Source: Raskinella chloraquaticus (SeqCode) (GTDB lineage Bacteria > Pseudomonadota > Alphaproteobacteria > Rhizobiales > UBA4765). Taken from it: 42,299 nt of DNA. Position numbers and translations under genes: made by a program. The stretch lies in NCBI GenBank assembly GCA_002365175.1, contig DEZK01000038.1, positions 1 through 42,299 of the forward strand, read 5' to 3'. Below the pieces are notes generated by a model. That model was not told the origin of the DNA. It did no database searches and saw only the letters and a list, made by a program, of their open reading frames with translations. Below are positions 35,095 through 42,299 of the stretch, one piece after another. The first letter of the stretch is position 1. Every line of letters begins with the position of its first letter.

Positions 35095-36999
35095 ATGTCG
35101 TCCAACATGCTTCGCGCATCTCTGTTAGCCGTTTTGACATGCGCCGGCGCCGCAGTGTCTGCTCAGGCACAGCAATTTGATCGTATCGTCGGTTTTGGCG
35201 ACAGTCTGACCGATCAGGGCAATGTCGCCACGGTGTTTGGCGGAGCGGTTCCCAACTATCTCCCCTTGCGCCTGCAGCAATTTTCCAACGGGCCGACCTG
35301 GATCACCCAGCTCTTCGGGCCGTCGACGAATTTCTTCACCACCGTCAATCCCAATACCGGCAATATCAATTTCGCCTTTGGCGGGGCCCAGACTGCGGCG
35401 GGGACAGCGACCCAGCCCGTTTCGATCCAGACACAGATCAACACCTATCTTGCCCGCGGTGGCCGTTTTGGCACCAGTGACGTGGTGTCGTTATGGGGCG
35501 GCGCCAACAACATCTTTGATCTGACCAATCAGGTCGCCATCGGCGATATTCCGGTGGCTGCGGCGCCGGGCGCAGCTGTCACCGTAACCAATACGGCGGC
35601 GGTCGATATCGGCAATCAGGTGCGCCAGCTGTCGGCGGCGGGCGCGCGGACCTTGCTGGTCTTCAACCTGCCCGATTTCGCCTCTCTGCCGGCCTATAAT
35701 ACGGTTGCCGCCAATGCCCAGTTGGCAGGGCTCGCCTCAGGCAATTTCAACCGGGCCTTGCTGGCGCAATTGACCGGTGCTGCCGCCGCCTTGCCCAATA
35801 CGAACATTATCTCGGTCCCGGTCGATGAGATCTTTCGGGCAATCGTTGCCAATCCGGCTTCGTTTGGCTTCACCAACGTGACCCAGGCCTGCCTCCTCAC
35901 TCCGAGCTGTGCGGCAAGCCCGGCGCAGTTCAACAATTTCCTGTTTTTTGACACCGTTCACCCCACCGAGCGTGGCCACAGCCTGATTGCCGCCACCGTG
36001 CAGCAATATCTGCAGGCTCCGACCATCGCCGCCACCGCCGATCAGGTCCTCTCCGACACCTCGTTTGCCCTGCGCCGCTCGGCCGCCCTCGGTGCGGTTG
36101 ATCAGCTTGGCCGTGTCGTCCCGACCAGCGGGCAATGGCAGTTCTTCATCTACGGCACCGGCGATGCCGGCTCGTCCAATAGCCGGTCCGCCAATGGCAT
36201 TCTGACCGCAGCCGGCACCACATCAACGCCATTGAACGATTACACCACCGGCGGCGTACGACTGGGCGGCCTGCGGAATATCGGCGATGGTATCACGCTC
36301 GGCGCCTCCTTCTACTTCACCACCGGCGAGGTTGCTGGCGGCAACCGGCTTGCCGACGGCAACCGTCAGATCAAGCTCAATGCCACGCAGATTGGCGGTG
36401 ACATCCTCGCTCGCTGGGACTTCGGTCGCGGATCGTTTGTCAATTTCGGCGGCGGCGCCAGCTTCGATCGTTACGATAATTATGAGCGCCGCACCCTTGG
36501 ACCTCTGGTTAACGAGGCCAACCCGACGGGCTATTCGGCGAGTGTCCTTGGTGAACTGGGTCATGACTACAAATTCGACAAGCTGACCGTAACGCCAAAA
36601 GGCCGCTTCCAGTACCTGCGCACCACTGTTGACGGCTTTACCGAGACCGGCGTCGTCGCCGCCGTCAGCCTCAACAGCCGGGTTGTCGATGCGCTGGCGG
36701 GAGCCTTCGAGTTGCGTGCTGCCTACGCCTTCAATGACCAGGCAACGCTGCGCGCTTTGATCGGTTATGAGGATTACCTCACCGGTTCGGCAGGCTCCGT
36801 CACCGGCCGGCTGACCAATAACACCGCGCAGGCTTTCGCCGTGCAGATTGCCAACCCGGTCGGTGTCGGTGTGGTCTATGGCGGTGGTTTTGACTGGTCG
36901 TTTGGCACCATCGTCGCGCGCGCTGACTATCGCGGCTCAACCGGTGATCGCGGACAGACACGTCACCAGGGCTCGCTCGGCGCCAGCTTCAAATTCTGA
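35095..36999 (+). CDS. GDSL/SGNH esterase autotransporter
   Basis: This 634-residue outer-membrane esterase of the autotransporter (type Va) class carries a signal peptide ending near AQA (25), then a GDSL passenger. The nucleophile serine is S37 in FGDSLTDQGN, the GANN block is present (LWGGANNIFD), and the acid and base pair is D286 and H289 in DTVHPTERGH. Residues about 360-634 form the beta-barrel, ending in the typical aromatic terminus SFKF. Such enzymes hydrolyse lipids or esters at the cell surface, like EstA or ApeE. The gene stands alone, and a strong hairpin follows it. Confidence 0.93.
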   Translation: MSSNMLRASLLAVLTCAGAAVSAQAQQFDRIVGFGDSLTDQGNVATVFGGAVPNYLPLRLQQFSNGPTWITQLFGPSTNFFTTVNPNTGNINFAFGGAQTAAGTATQPVSIQTQINTYLARGGRFGTSDVVSLWGGANNIFDLTNQVAIGDIPVAAAPGAAVTVTNTAAVDIGNQVRQLSAAGARTLLVFNLPDFASLPAYNTVAANAQLAGLASGNFNRALLAQLTGAAAALPNTNIISVPVDEIFRAIVANPASFGFTNVTQACLLTPSCAASPAQFNNFLFFDTVHPTERGHSLIAATVQQYLQAPTIAATADQVLSDTSFALRRSAALGAVDQLGRVVPTSGQWQFFIYGTGDAGSSNSRSANGILTAAGTTSTPLNDYTTGGVRLGGLRNIGDGITLGASFYFTTGEVAGGNRLADGNRQIKLNATQIGGDILARWDFGRGSFVNFGGGASFDRYDNYERRTLGPLVNEANPTGYSASVLGELGHDYKFDKLTVTPKGRFQYLRTTVDGFTETGVVAAVSLNSRVVDALAGAFELRAAYAFNDQATLRALIGYEDYLTGSAGSVTGRLTNNTAQAFAVQIANPVGVGVVYGGGFDWSFGTIVARADYRGSTGDRGQTRHQGSLGASFKF

Positions 37000-37009
37000 T
37001 ATCGACGCA

Positions 37010-37036
37010 GGCGGCGGAAGCAATTATTCCGCCGCC
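37010..37036. terminator. Strong hairpin, likely terminator between convergent genes
   Basis: GGCGGCGGAA (37010-37019) and TTCCGCCGCC (37027-37036) make a perfect 10-bp stem with loop GCAATTA. On the plus strand a short GTTTT follows 4 bases later, so it best serves the autotransporter gene. It overlaps the last codons and the stop (37024) of the mechanosensitive channel gene on the minus strand, and could end both transcripts. Confidence 0.6.
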
Positions 37037-39060
37037 GCCGGTTTTGCCGCGTTGATGATGGCCGCCCCGGCAGCTCCTTCGATCGCCTTCTGTCGCTCGC
37101 TATCACCCTGGACGATGACGCCAGGAGAGCCGAATGCAATGTCACTTTGACGGAACGCCAGCACCATCTGCTTCAGCGCTTCGCGCTGGACAATCGTTGG
37201 CTTGCCTGGCTTGACGGTGAATTTGAAGCGCAGGATCAACGTATTCTCGACGACGTCGGCAATGCCTTGCATTTTGAGCGGCAGCAGGAATTCGCGGCCG
37301 ATTTCAGGGTCATTCAGCAGGTCCTGGCCAATGCGCTTGACCAGTTTGCGCACTTTCTCAAGATCGGTATCGCCGGCAAAGCGCAGATTGAATTTGACGG
37401 TCAGCCAGTCACGGCTGTGATTGGTGATCGAGCCAAGCTGGCCGAAAGGCACGGTATGCATCTGCCCGTTGTGATGGCGCAGCCGTAACGAGCGCAGTGA
37501 AATACGCTCCACCGTGCCGCGCAGCCGCCCGGCCTCGATATATTCACCGACGCGGAAGGCGTCATCGACCATGAAGAAGAGGCCGGCGACAATGTCGCGC
37601 ACGAGCGATTGCGATCCGAAGCTGATGGCAAGGCCGAAGATGCCGGCACCTGCCAGCAAGGGCGTGATGTTGACGCCGATTTCGGACAGCGCTGCGATAA
37701 TGGCAACGCCCAGGATGGTGACGCCGACGAAGCCTTGCACCAGCGGCATGATGGTTGACAGGCGGGACGCTGGTTCAGGGTCGTCCCCGTCGTCGATGCC
37801 GGGCACCAGGGGTTGCGTGCGTACGCCAAACTTGATGCGCGCCCACACGCGCGTGAGTTCGTAGGAGACGTAGCCGCCAACCAGATAGAGGAGGCCGCTG
37901 ACCAGCCCCCCTTCAATGTTGGCCCAGCGCTCGATGGTGAACATGACGAGCGCTTGCGACAGAAGGTAACGGCTGAGGAGGACGAACGCCGTTGCCAGGG
38001 CTGCGACGCGGGCGCAGCGGCACAACGCCGCCGCATAGGCCATCGCAGAATCAGGCAGGCCATCGGCTGCCTTGGACATCTGGGCCGTGGCCAGCAGCAG
38101 GAAACGATCGACCAGCAGGGTCACGGCGGCCAGGATCGCCAGCCCGGCGAAAGCATAATAAAAGTCAAAATCAAGCGAGATCACGCCGTAAGTCCATGCC
38201 GCCCAGAATATGCCGACAAGGAGAAGGCCGGACATTCTCATCGCGGGCTGAGCGGGTTGGGCTGCTGAAAAAAACCGCTCTACCGCGCATAGCGCGCCAA
38301 GGCTGACAAGGCTGCCGACTATGACGGCCAGAGCCTGACCCGCGCGCCACGGCTCATCGGCCGTATGGACGGCGGGGATGCCCGCTTCGAAAAGAACCGG
38401 AATGAGGGTGATGAAGGATGCCGCCAGTCCGACCACCACCCAGACAAGGGGCATCGCGCGCGACACCTGAACGTCATTGGCCGGCACCAGCCGCAAGACG
38501 CTTTCGCCCGGCCGCAGCACGGCCAAGGGTATGAACATCGCCAGCCGCAGGCGCAACGTCGTATCGATGAGCGCAAGGCAAAACCGGTCGATGAGCGCAT
38601 TGGAGGAAAAAACGGCATCGGCAAGAATGATCGCCAGCAGCACCATGACGGCAAGATCGACAACGTCGAACGCCAGCCGTCTGCCAGCCCCTGCCAGTGA
38701 GCGCTCGGGAACATCAGGCCGCAACGCTTTCAGTGGCGGCACCCTCGCCAGCAACTTCGGTAAAATCAGCAGGATCAGGATGACTCCGGACGCCAGTGCG
38801 AGCGTCCCACGATCACCGGACGAGGCGATGATCGCCTTGATGGTCTGCGCCAGCTCCTGCGGCACATGAGGGAGTGCCGAGAGAACGCCGCTGACGTGAT
38901 CGCGGATCTGGCCGAAATTGCTGACCATGCGCGACACCATGCCGCGCGGAACGCCGAAACTGACTTCCCCCGCCGCGCGCGCCACGCCGCCCGTCAGGAT
39001 CAAAAGCGTCAGTGCGCCGAGACCGTGACGCAGGTCGTTCCTGCGGAATACTGAGAGCAT
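37024..39060 (-). CDS. Large MscS-family mechanosensitive channel
   Basis: This membrane protein of about 678 residues has a signal-like first helix, a soluble region (about 30-65), some ten membrane helices up to residue about 440 and a C-terminal MscS domain. The MscS pore helix and beta domain are clear: LLAGAGIFGLAISFGSQSLVRDIVAGLFFMVDDAF, then GTVERISLRSLRLRHHNG and VPFGQLGSITNHSR. The last domain (about 570-660) is the alpha/beta cage. Such long forms, as in MscK-like or YbdG-like proteins, are thought to act in osmotic stress. ATG 39060 is used since the upstream in-frame start is a TTG. Confidence 0.9.
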   Translation of the reverse strand: MLSVFRRNDLRHGLGALTLLILTGGVARAAGEVSFGVPRGMVSRMVSNFGQIRDHVSGVLSALPHVPQELAQTIKAIIASSGDRGTLALASGVILILLILPKLLARVPPLKALRPDVPERSLAGAGRRLAFDVVDLAVMVLLAIILADAVFSSNALIDRFCLALIDTTLRLRLAMFIPLAVLRPGESVLRLVPANDVQVSRAMPLVWVVVGLAASFITLIPVLFEAGIPAVHTADEPWRAGQALAVIVGSLVSLGALCAVERFFSAAQPAQPAMRMSGLLLVGIFWAAWTYGVISLDFDFYYAFAGLAILAAVTLLVDRFLLLATAQMSKAADGLPDSAMAYAAALCRCARVAALATAFVLLSRYLLSQALVMFTIERWANIEGGLVSGLLYLVGGYVSYELTRVWARIKFGVRTQPLVPGIDDGDDPEPASRLSTIMPLVQGFVGVTILGVAIIAALSEIGVNITPLLAGAGIFGLAISFGSQSLVRDIVAGLFFMVDDAFRVGEYIEAGRLRGTVERISLRSLRLRHHNGQMHTVPFGQLGSITNHSRDWLTVKFNLRFAGDTDLEKVRKLVKRIGQDLLNDPEIGREFLLPLKMQGIADVVENTLILRFKFTVKPGKPTIVQREALKQMVLAFRQSDIAFGSPGVIVQGDSERQKAIEGAAGAAIINAAKPAAAE

Positions 39061-39128
39061 TTTGGCAATCCCCGGCAAATATCTTCCAAACTATAGAAGA
39101 GGATGCGCCGTTGCGGAAGCCTGAGACA

Positions 39129-41486
39129 TCACTGCTGGTCAAAGAGCCGTTCGCCGAGTTCGGCGATCGCTCCGGCGAACGGTTTGAATTCAAAGACAAT
39201 CTCATGGCGCCCGGGGGAGACGGCAACGGCGCGGAACAGCACGTTGGCCTTGAGGATGTCGACGGCCTCGCCATCGATCGTTGCGCGCCACCACGGATGC
39301 CACACATCGTTGAGCACCACGAAGCCGGAGGTGCTGCTGTCAACCGTCAGGCGAATGATCGTGTTGTGATATTCATTGAGTTGCAAGGCGCTGACATGCG
39401 GCCCGCTCTCGCGCAGGGCGGTCTCTGCCGCCGTCAGCCGGATGTTTTCCCTGACGGCCGGGACATTGACGGGGTCAGGCGCATTTTCCAGCAGAACCGT
39501 TCGCCTCGGGTCGAAATCGGGCCATTGCCCGGAAGAGATCAGCTGATCGAAATCCGCCACCTGGAAATCGCGCACAAACAGGGCGCGCGGCAGGGCGCGC
39601 TTGTTTTCATAGATGATGGCGTCCTTGGTGCGCTCGACGATGGTGAGATCGCCCGGCATGATGCGCTTGTCGATCTGCTCGATGGGGACGCTCGAAGCGA
39701 TGAATCGCAAGCCCAGAAGGTCAGCCAGCACGCAGCGATAGGAGGGAAAGAGCTTGGTGAAATGGCGCTGGTCAGGCCCGGCAATGGTGTCACCGGCACC
39801 CGTTGCGGCAGTGAAATCGGCAAGCCGTAGCGGATTGTAGCCAAGCGTATGGTCAAACCCGTGGACCATGCCGAGATTGGGCCAGATAAAGCCGACGCCG
39901 AGCAGTTCGACGCGATCACGCCGGGCATCTTTCGCCGCCACCTGCGTATGGCTACGCAGGAATTTGATCGTCGCATTATCGGTGTCGGGCTTCAGCGCCT
40001 CGTAGGTCTTTGGCGGTAGGCCAGTGGATTCGCTTGGTCCGTTATTGGCGCTGAAATCAGCGGCGAGGAAAACGGCGAGCAGAAACAGCATAACCGGTGC
40101 GTAATACCGGTTCGGTCGCAAGACACTCCGGTGCATAAGAGCGGTGAGCAGCGCGCCACCGGCGGCGAGCCACAGCAGGCCACGCCCGAGATGGCGCGTG
40201 GCGTCCAAAAAATGGCCGACCGAATAACCCGCCACCAGCGCCGCGGCACTTGCGCTGATCATCGCTATCGCCAGCAGCCGCCACCGCCAGACCGTGAACA
40301 CCACCTTGCCGGCAATCAGGGCATGCAGCACATAGCCGCTCACAATGGCGATGATGAAACCGAAGGTGAACGTTGCGTCGGCCGGCCGGCGGAAGGCGTC
40401 AATTCCCGGCAGAAGATTGAACATCCACTGAAAGACGGGGGTGAAATTTCCAAACGCGTAGATGACGTTGAAAACCAGCAGACAGGCATAGACCCGCATC
40501 TCGCGCACCCACAGCAGGCGTGAGGCAAAACTGACACCCAGCAGCAGCGCAGCCAGCGCCCCGCAATAGGTCTGCGTCATGTTGGGTGAGAGGAAATAAT
40601 TCTGTGGTGACCAGATTTCGCTGGACGGCCCCCAATAGGGGCGCGTGCGCTCGGCGGCAGCAAAGAGATCGCCGAAAAGAAAGGTCAGAAAGGCTGCCGG
40701 TGACAGCGAACCGCGCGTTGCCTCGGCAAAGGAAATATCCGGCCGGTTCGAGGCTTCAGCAAACAGGAGCGTCATCAGCAGCGGCCCCGTGACAACGAGC
40801 GCGCCGCCGGCGACAGCCGCAACCAACATCGGCAGGCGTGATTTGAAACGCGCCGCAATCTCTCCACGCACCAGAAGATAGTCAGCAATAATCGCCGCGA
40901 GCACGATGCATCCGAGATAGGCGACCTGATCAGGCTCGACGATCATCACGCCAGCCGCCAGCCCGGCACAAAAACCCCACATCACCGTGCCGCGTTGCAG
41001 CGCACGCGCAAGCAGCCACAACGATATCGCCAGGAAAGCATGGCTCTGGATTTGTCCGATATGCTGGATGCGCCACGCGGCCGAGGCACCGAAGGCCGTG
41101 ATGCATGCCGCCAGCAGGGCGCCGGCTGGATGCCAGCCGCGATCCTTGAAAAAAGCGATGACGGCATAGCCCGCGAGGAGCAGAAGCGAAAAGGTGAAAA
41201 CGTCAACCATCCAGAATGTAGGGTCGCGGCTGAGGAGCGCCAGCAGGATGGCCGGTGAGAAGATCAGCGACTGCGGGTCGGCGATCTGCGGTGAGCCGGC
41301 AAACACATGGGGTGTCCAGAATGGCGATTGCCCGTCATGGATCGCGCGCGCCAGAAACTGGATCTGGGCTTGAAAATGCGCCTTGGCGTCATAGGGAATC
41401 GTGAGCGCACCTGACAGCCAGGGCCAACAGACAAACAGCCAGACCAACGTGAAGAGGATCAGAACCAGCCCGTATCTTTTGGTCAT
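39129..41486 (-). CDS. YfhO-like multi-spanning membrane protein
   Basis: This 785-residue protein has about twelve membrane helices in residues 1-500 and a soluble C-terminal part (about 510-785). The first periplasmic loop has PYDAKAHFQAQIQFLARAI and SPFWTPHVFAGSPQIADPQ, which resembles the active loop of GT-C glycosyltransferases. The end (GFVVLNDVWHPWWRATIDG, then VSPGRHEIVFEFKPFA) matches the YfhO family. YfhO of Gram-positive bacteria takes part in glycosylation of lipoteichoic acid, and the role in a Gram-negative organism is not known to me. I use ATG 41486, the start of the first membrane helix, though the frame is open from 41705. Confidence 0.85.
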   Translation of the reverse strand: MTKRYGLVLILFTLVWLFVCWPWLSGALTIPYDAKAHFQAQIQFLARAIHDGQSPFWTPHVFAGSPQIADPQSLIFSPAILLALLSRDPTFWMVDVFTFSLLLLAGYAVIAFFKDRGWHPAGALLAACITAFGASAAWRIQHIGQIQSHAFLAISLWLLARALQRGTVMWGFCAGLAAGVMIVEPDQVAYLGCIVLAAIIADYLLVRGEIAARFKSRLPMLVAAVAGGALVVTGPLLMTLLFAEASNRPDISFAEATRGSLSPAAFLTFLFGDLFAAAERTRPYWGPSSEIWSPQNYFLSPNMTQTYCGALAALLLGVSFASRLLWVREMRVYACLLVFNVIYAFGNFTPVFQWMFNLLPGIDAFRRPADATFTFGFIIAIVSGYVLHALIAGKVVFTVWRWRLLAIAMISASAAALVAGYSVGHFLDATRHLGRGLLWLAAGGALLTALMHRSVLRPNRYYAPVMLFLLAVFLAADFSANNGPSESTGLPPKTYEALKPDTDNATIKFLRSHTQVAAKDARRDRVELLGVGFIWPNLGMVHGFDHTLGYNPLRLADFTAATGAGDTIAGPDQRHFTKLFPSYRCVLADLLGLRFIASSVPIEQIDKRIMPGDLTIVERTKDAIIYENKRALPRALFVRDFQVADFDQLISSGQWPDFDPRRTVLLENAPDPVNVPAVRENIRLTAAETALRESGPHVSALQLNEYHNTIIRLTVDSSTSGFVVLNDVWHPWWRATIDGEAVDILKANVLFRAVAVSPGRHEIVFEFKPFAGAIAELGERLFDQQ

Positions 41487-41805
41487 TTTCAGTTGATCTG
41501 GCGCCAGACTGCGCTGCCCCGGTTTACAGATAGAAAACAGCAAAAGATGGTCGCAACCACCGTGACTGATGACGCAAGAAATGTGATTGATCACATTAAC
41601 GTCGAATGAATTGGCGCCCGCCGCCGGCCTCAATCTGCATGTAAGGCGAATGCTCTCACAACATTCCGTGACTTGGTGACCGCTTTGCCAATCCCTTGGC
41701 GACACGATATCGTCACGAACTCGTCACTACCTGCTGGATCGTGCCCCGTGTAACTCTGGCGTCTCGGGCCTGGCAAAAATTTTCGAGATCATTTGGGAGG
41801 AAGCT
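41487..41805. other. Divergent intergenic region, 319 bases
   Basis: This gap separates the YfhO-like gene and the DUF302 gene, which diverge. It holds the 18-bp palindrome at 41580-41597 and a set of GTGAC (41668, 41676) and GTCAC (41712, 41723) pentamers in opposite order. No gene or RNA is evident. Promoter elements for either gene cannot be placed with confidence. Confidence 0.5.
41580..41597. promoter_or_regulatory. Perfect 18-bp palindrome AATGTGATTGATCACATT
   Basis: The arms AATGTGAT and ATCACATT flank TG and are exact reverse complements. TGTGA and TCACA half sites recall CRP-family sites, but the 4-base spacer is that of FNR-type rather than CRP-type sites. It lies 94 bases before the YfhO-like ATG and 209 bases before the DUF302 ATG, a suitable place for a regulator of one or both. 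Confidence 0.5.
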
Positions 41806-42279
41806 ATGCGTTTGATCCTGTCTTTCATGATTGCTGTCCTGGCAATGTGTTCCGCCTCGGCCGCCCCGTTCAAGACACCGGCGGGCTGGATCGTCATTGA
41901 AACCAAGCTGTCATTTGCCGAGCTGGTCGCGCGCACCGAAGCAGCCGTGAAGGCCAATCAGATGAACATCGTCAATTTCGCCAGCGCCACCGACGGTGCC
42001 AAGGCGCAAGGCTTCACAATCGCGGGAAATCGTGTTCTGGGGGTTTATCGCAATGATTTTGCCCGGCGCATGCTGGCGGCGAGCGTCGCCGCTGGTATCG
42101 AGGCGCCGATCCGTGTCTATCTCACCGAAGGACCGGATAAACTGGCCACACTGTCCTACCGCGCACCGTCCACCATGTTCGCACCTTATTTTGACGATGG
42201 TGGCGAGCCGCTGAAGACAATGGCAGGCGAACTCGACGTGATCTTTGCCAAGATCGCGGCTGACGCGACCAAGCCCTGA
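41806..42279 (+). CDS. Secreted DUF302 family protein
   Basis: This 157-residue protein starts with a signal peptide (about 1-20, ending ASA) and continues with a DUF302-type domain. It has the typical run ELVARTEAAVKANQMNIV, then VLGVYRNDFARRMLAASVAAGIEAPIRVYL and LSYRAPSTMFAPYFDDG. DUF302 proteins fold like TT1751 and have no firmly known activity. It is periplasmic if the signal is cleaved. GGGAGGAAG before the ATG is a strong ribosome site. No downstream gene is visible in the last 20 bases of the window. Confidence 0.88.
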   Translation: MRLILSFMIAVLAMCSASAAPFKTPAGWIVIETKLSFAELVARTEAAVKANQMNIVNFASATDGAKAQGFTIAGNRVLGVYRNDFARRMLAASVAAGIEAPIRVYLTEGPDKLATLSYRAPSTMFAPYFDDGGEPLKTMAGELDVIFAKIAADATKP

Positions 42280-42299
42280 GACGCGACACAGGCATGCGC

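Overview
The window is about 42 kb of GC-rich chromosomal DNA. It most likely comes from an alphaproteobacterium of the order Hyphomicrobiales (Rhizobiales). The evidence is a CpaC/CpaD/CpaE/CpaF/TadB/TadC pilus block, a membrane-anchored CycM-type cytochrome c next to kdsB and pheA, a nudC-ffs-dnaX-ybaB-recR segment, a def-fmt-truA block facing dapE, and a Yej-type ABC operon with two tandem solute-binding proteins. Family or genus cannot be set from the sequence alone. Thirty-six protein genes and one RNA gene (4.5S SRP RNA) are supported. I saw no tRNA, rRNA, insertion sequence, prophage or CRISPR array.

Layout. Positions 1-7077 hold the distal part of a Tad (tight adherence) pilus operon: secretin, lipoprotein, localisation ATPase, motor ATPase and two platform proteins. 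A TPR lipoprotein (TadD-like) runs toward it from the other strand. Positions 8171-10740 hold an M17 aminopeptidase, a small MarR-like regulator and an NlpC/P60 peptidase on the plus strand. Positions 10737-19430 are all on the minus strand. They encode a complete oligopeptide or muropeptide ABC importer (two binding proteins, two permeases, one double ATPase) followed by a 2-hydroxyacid dehydrogenase. Positions 19548-31341 are core functions: cytochrome c, CMP-Kdo synthesis, phenylalanine synthesis, NADH pyrophosphatase, SRP RNA, clamp loader, YbaB, an unrecognised lipoprotein, RecR, RmuC, peptide deformylase, Met-tRNA formyltransferase, TruA and a small membrane protein. DapE follows.

Positions 32582-42279 look more accessory. 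They carry a LuxR-type regulator without a visible LuxI, a single-domain response regulator facing it, an atypical SDR without the usual catalytic tyrosine, a GDSL-esterase autotransporter, a large MscS-family channel, a YfhO-like membrane protein and a secreted DUF302 protein.

The most coherent functional hypothesis is that 8171-19430 is a cell-wall peptide salvage neighbourhood. An NlpC/P60 peptidase, an aminopeptidase and a Yej-type importer with two binding proteins lie together, and in Agrobacterium this importer class recovers peptidoglycan fragments. The most interesting uncharacterised signals are regulatory: a perfect 7-bp-arm dyad upstream of the LuxR gene, a perfect 18-bp palindrome upstream of the YfhO-like gene, and TTAACC/GGTTAA boxes upstream of the TadD-like gene. 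No wholly new multi-gene system is evident.
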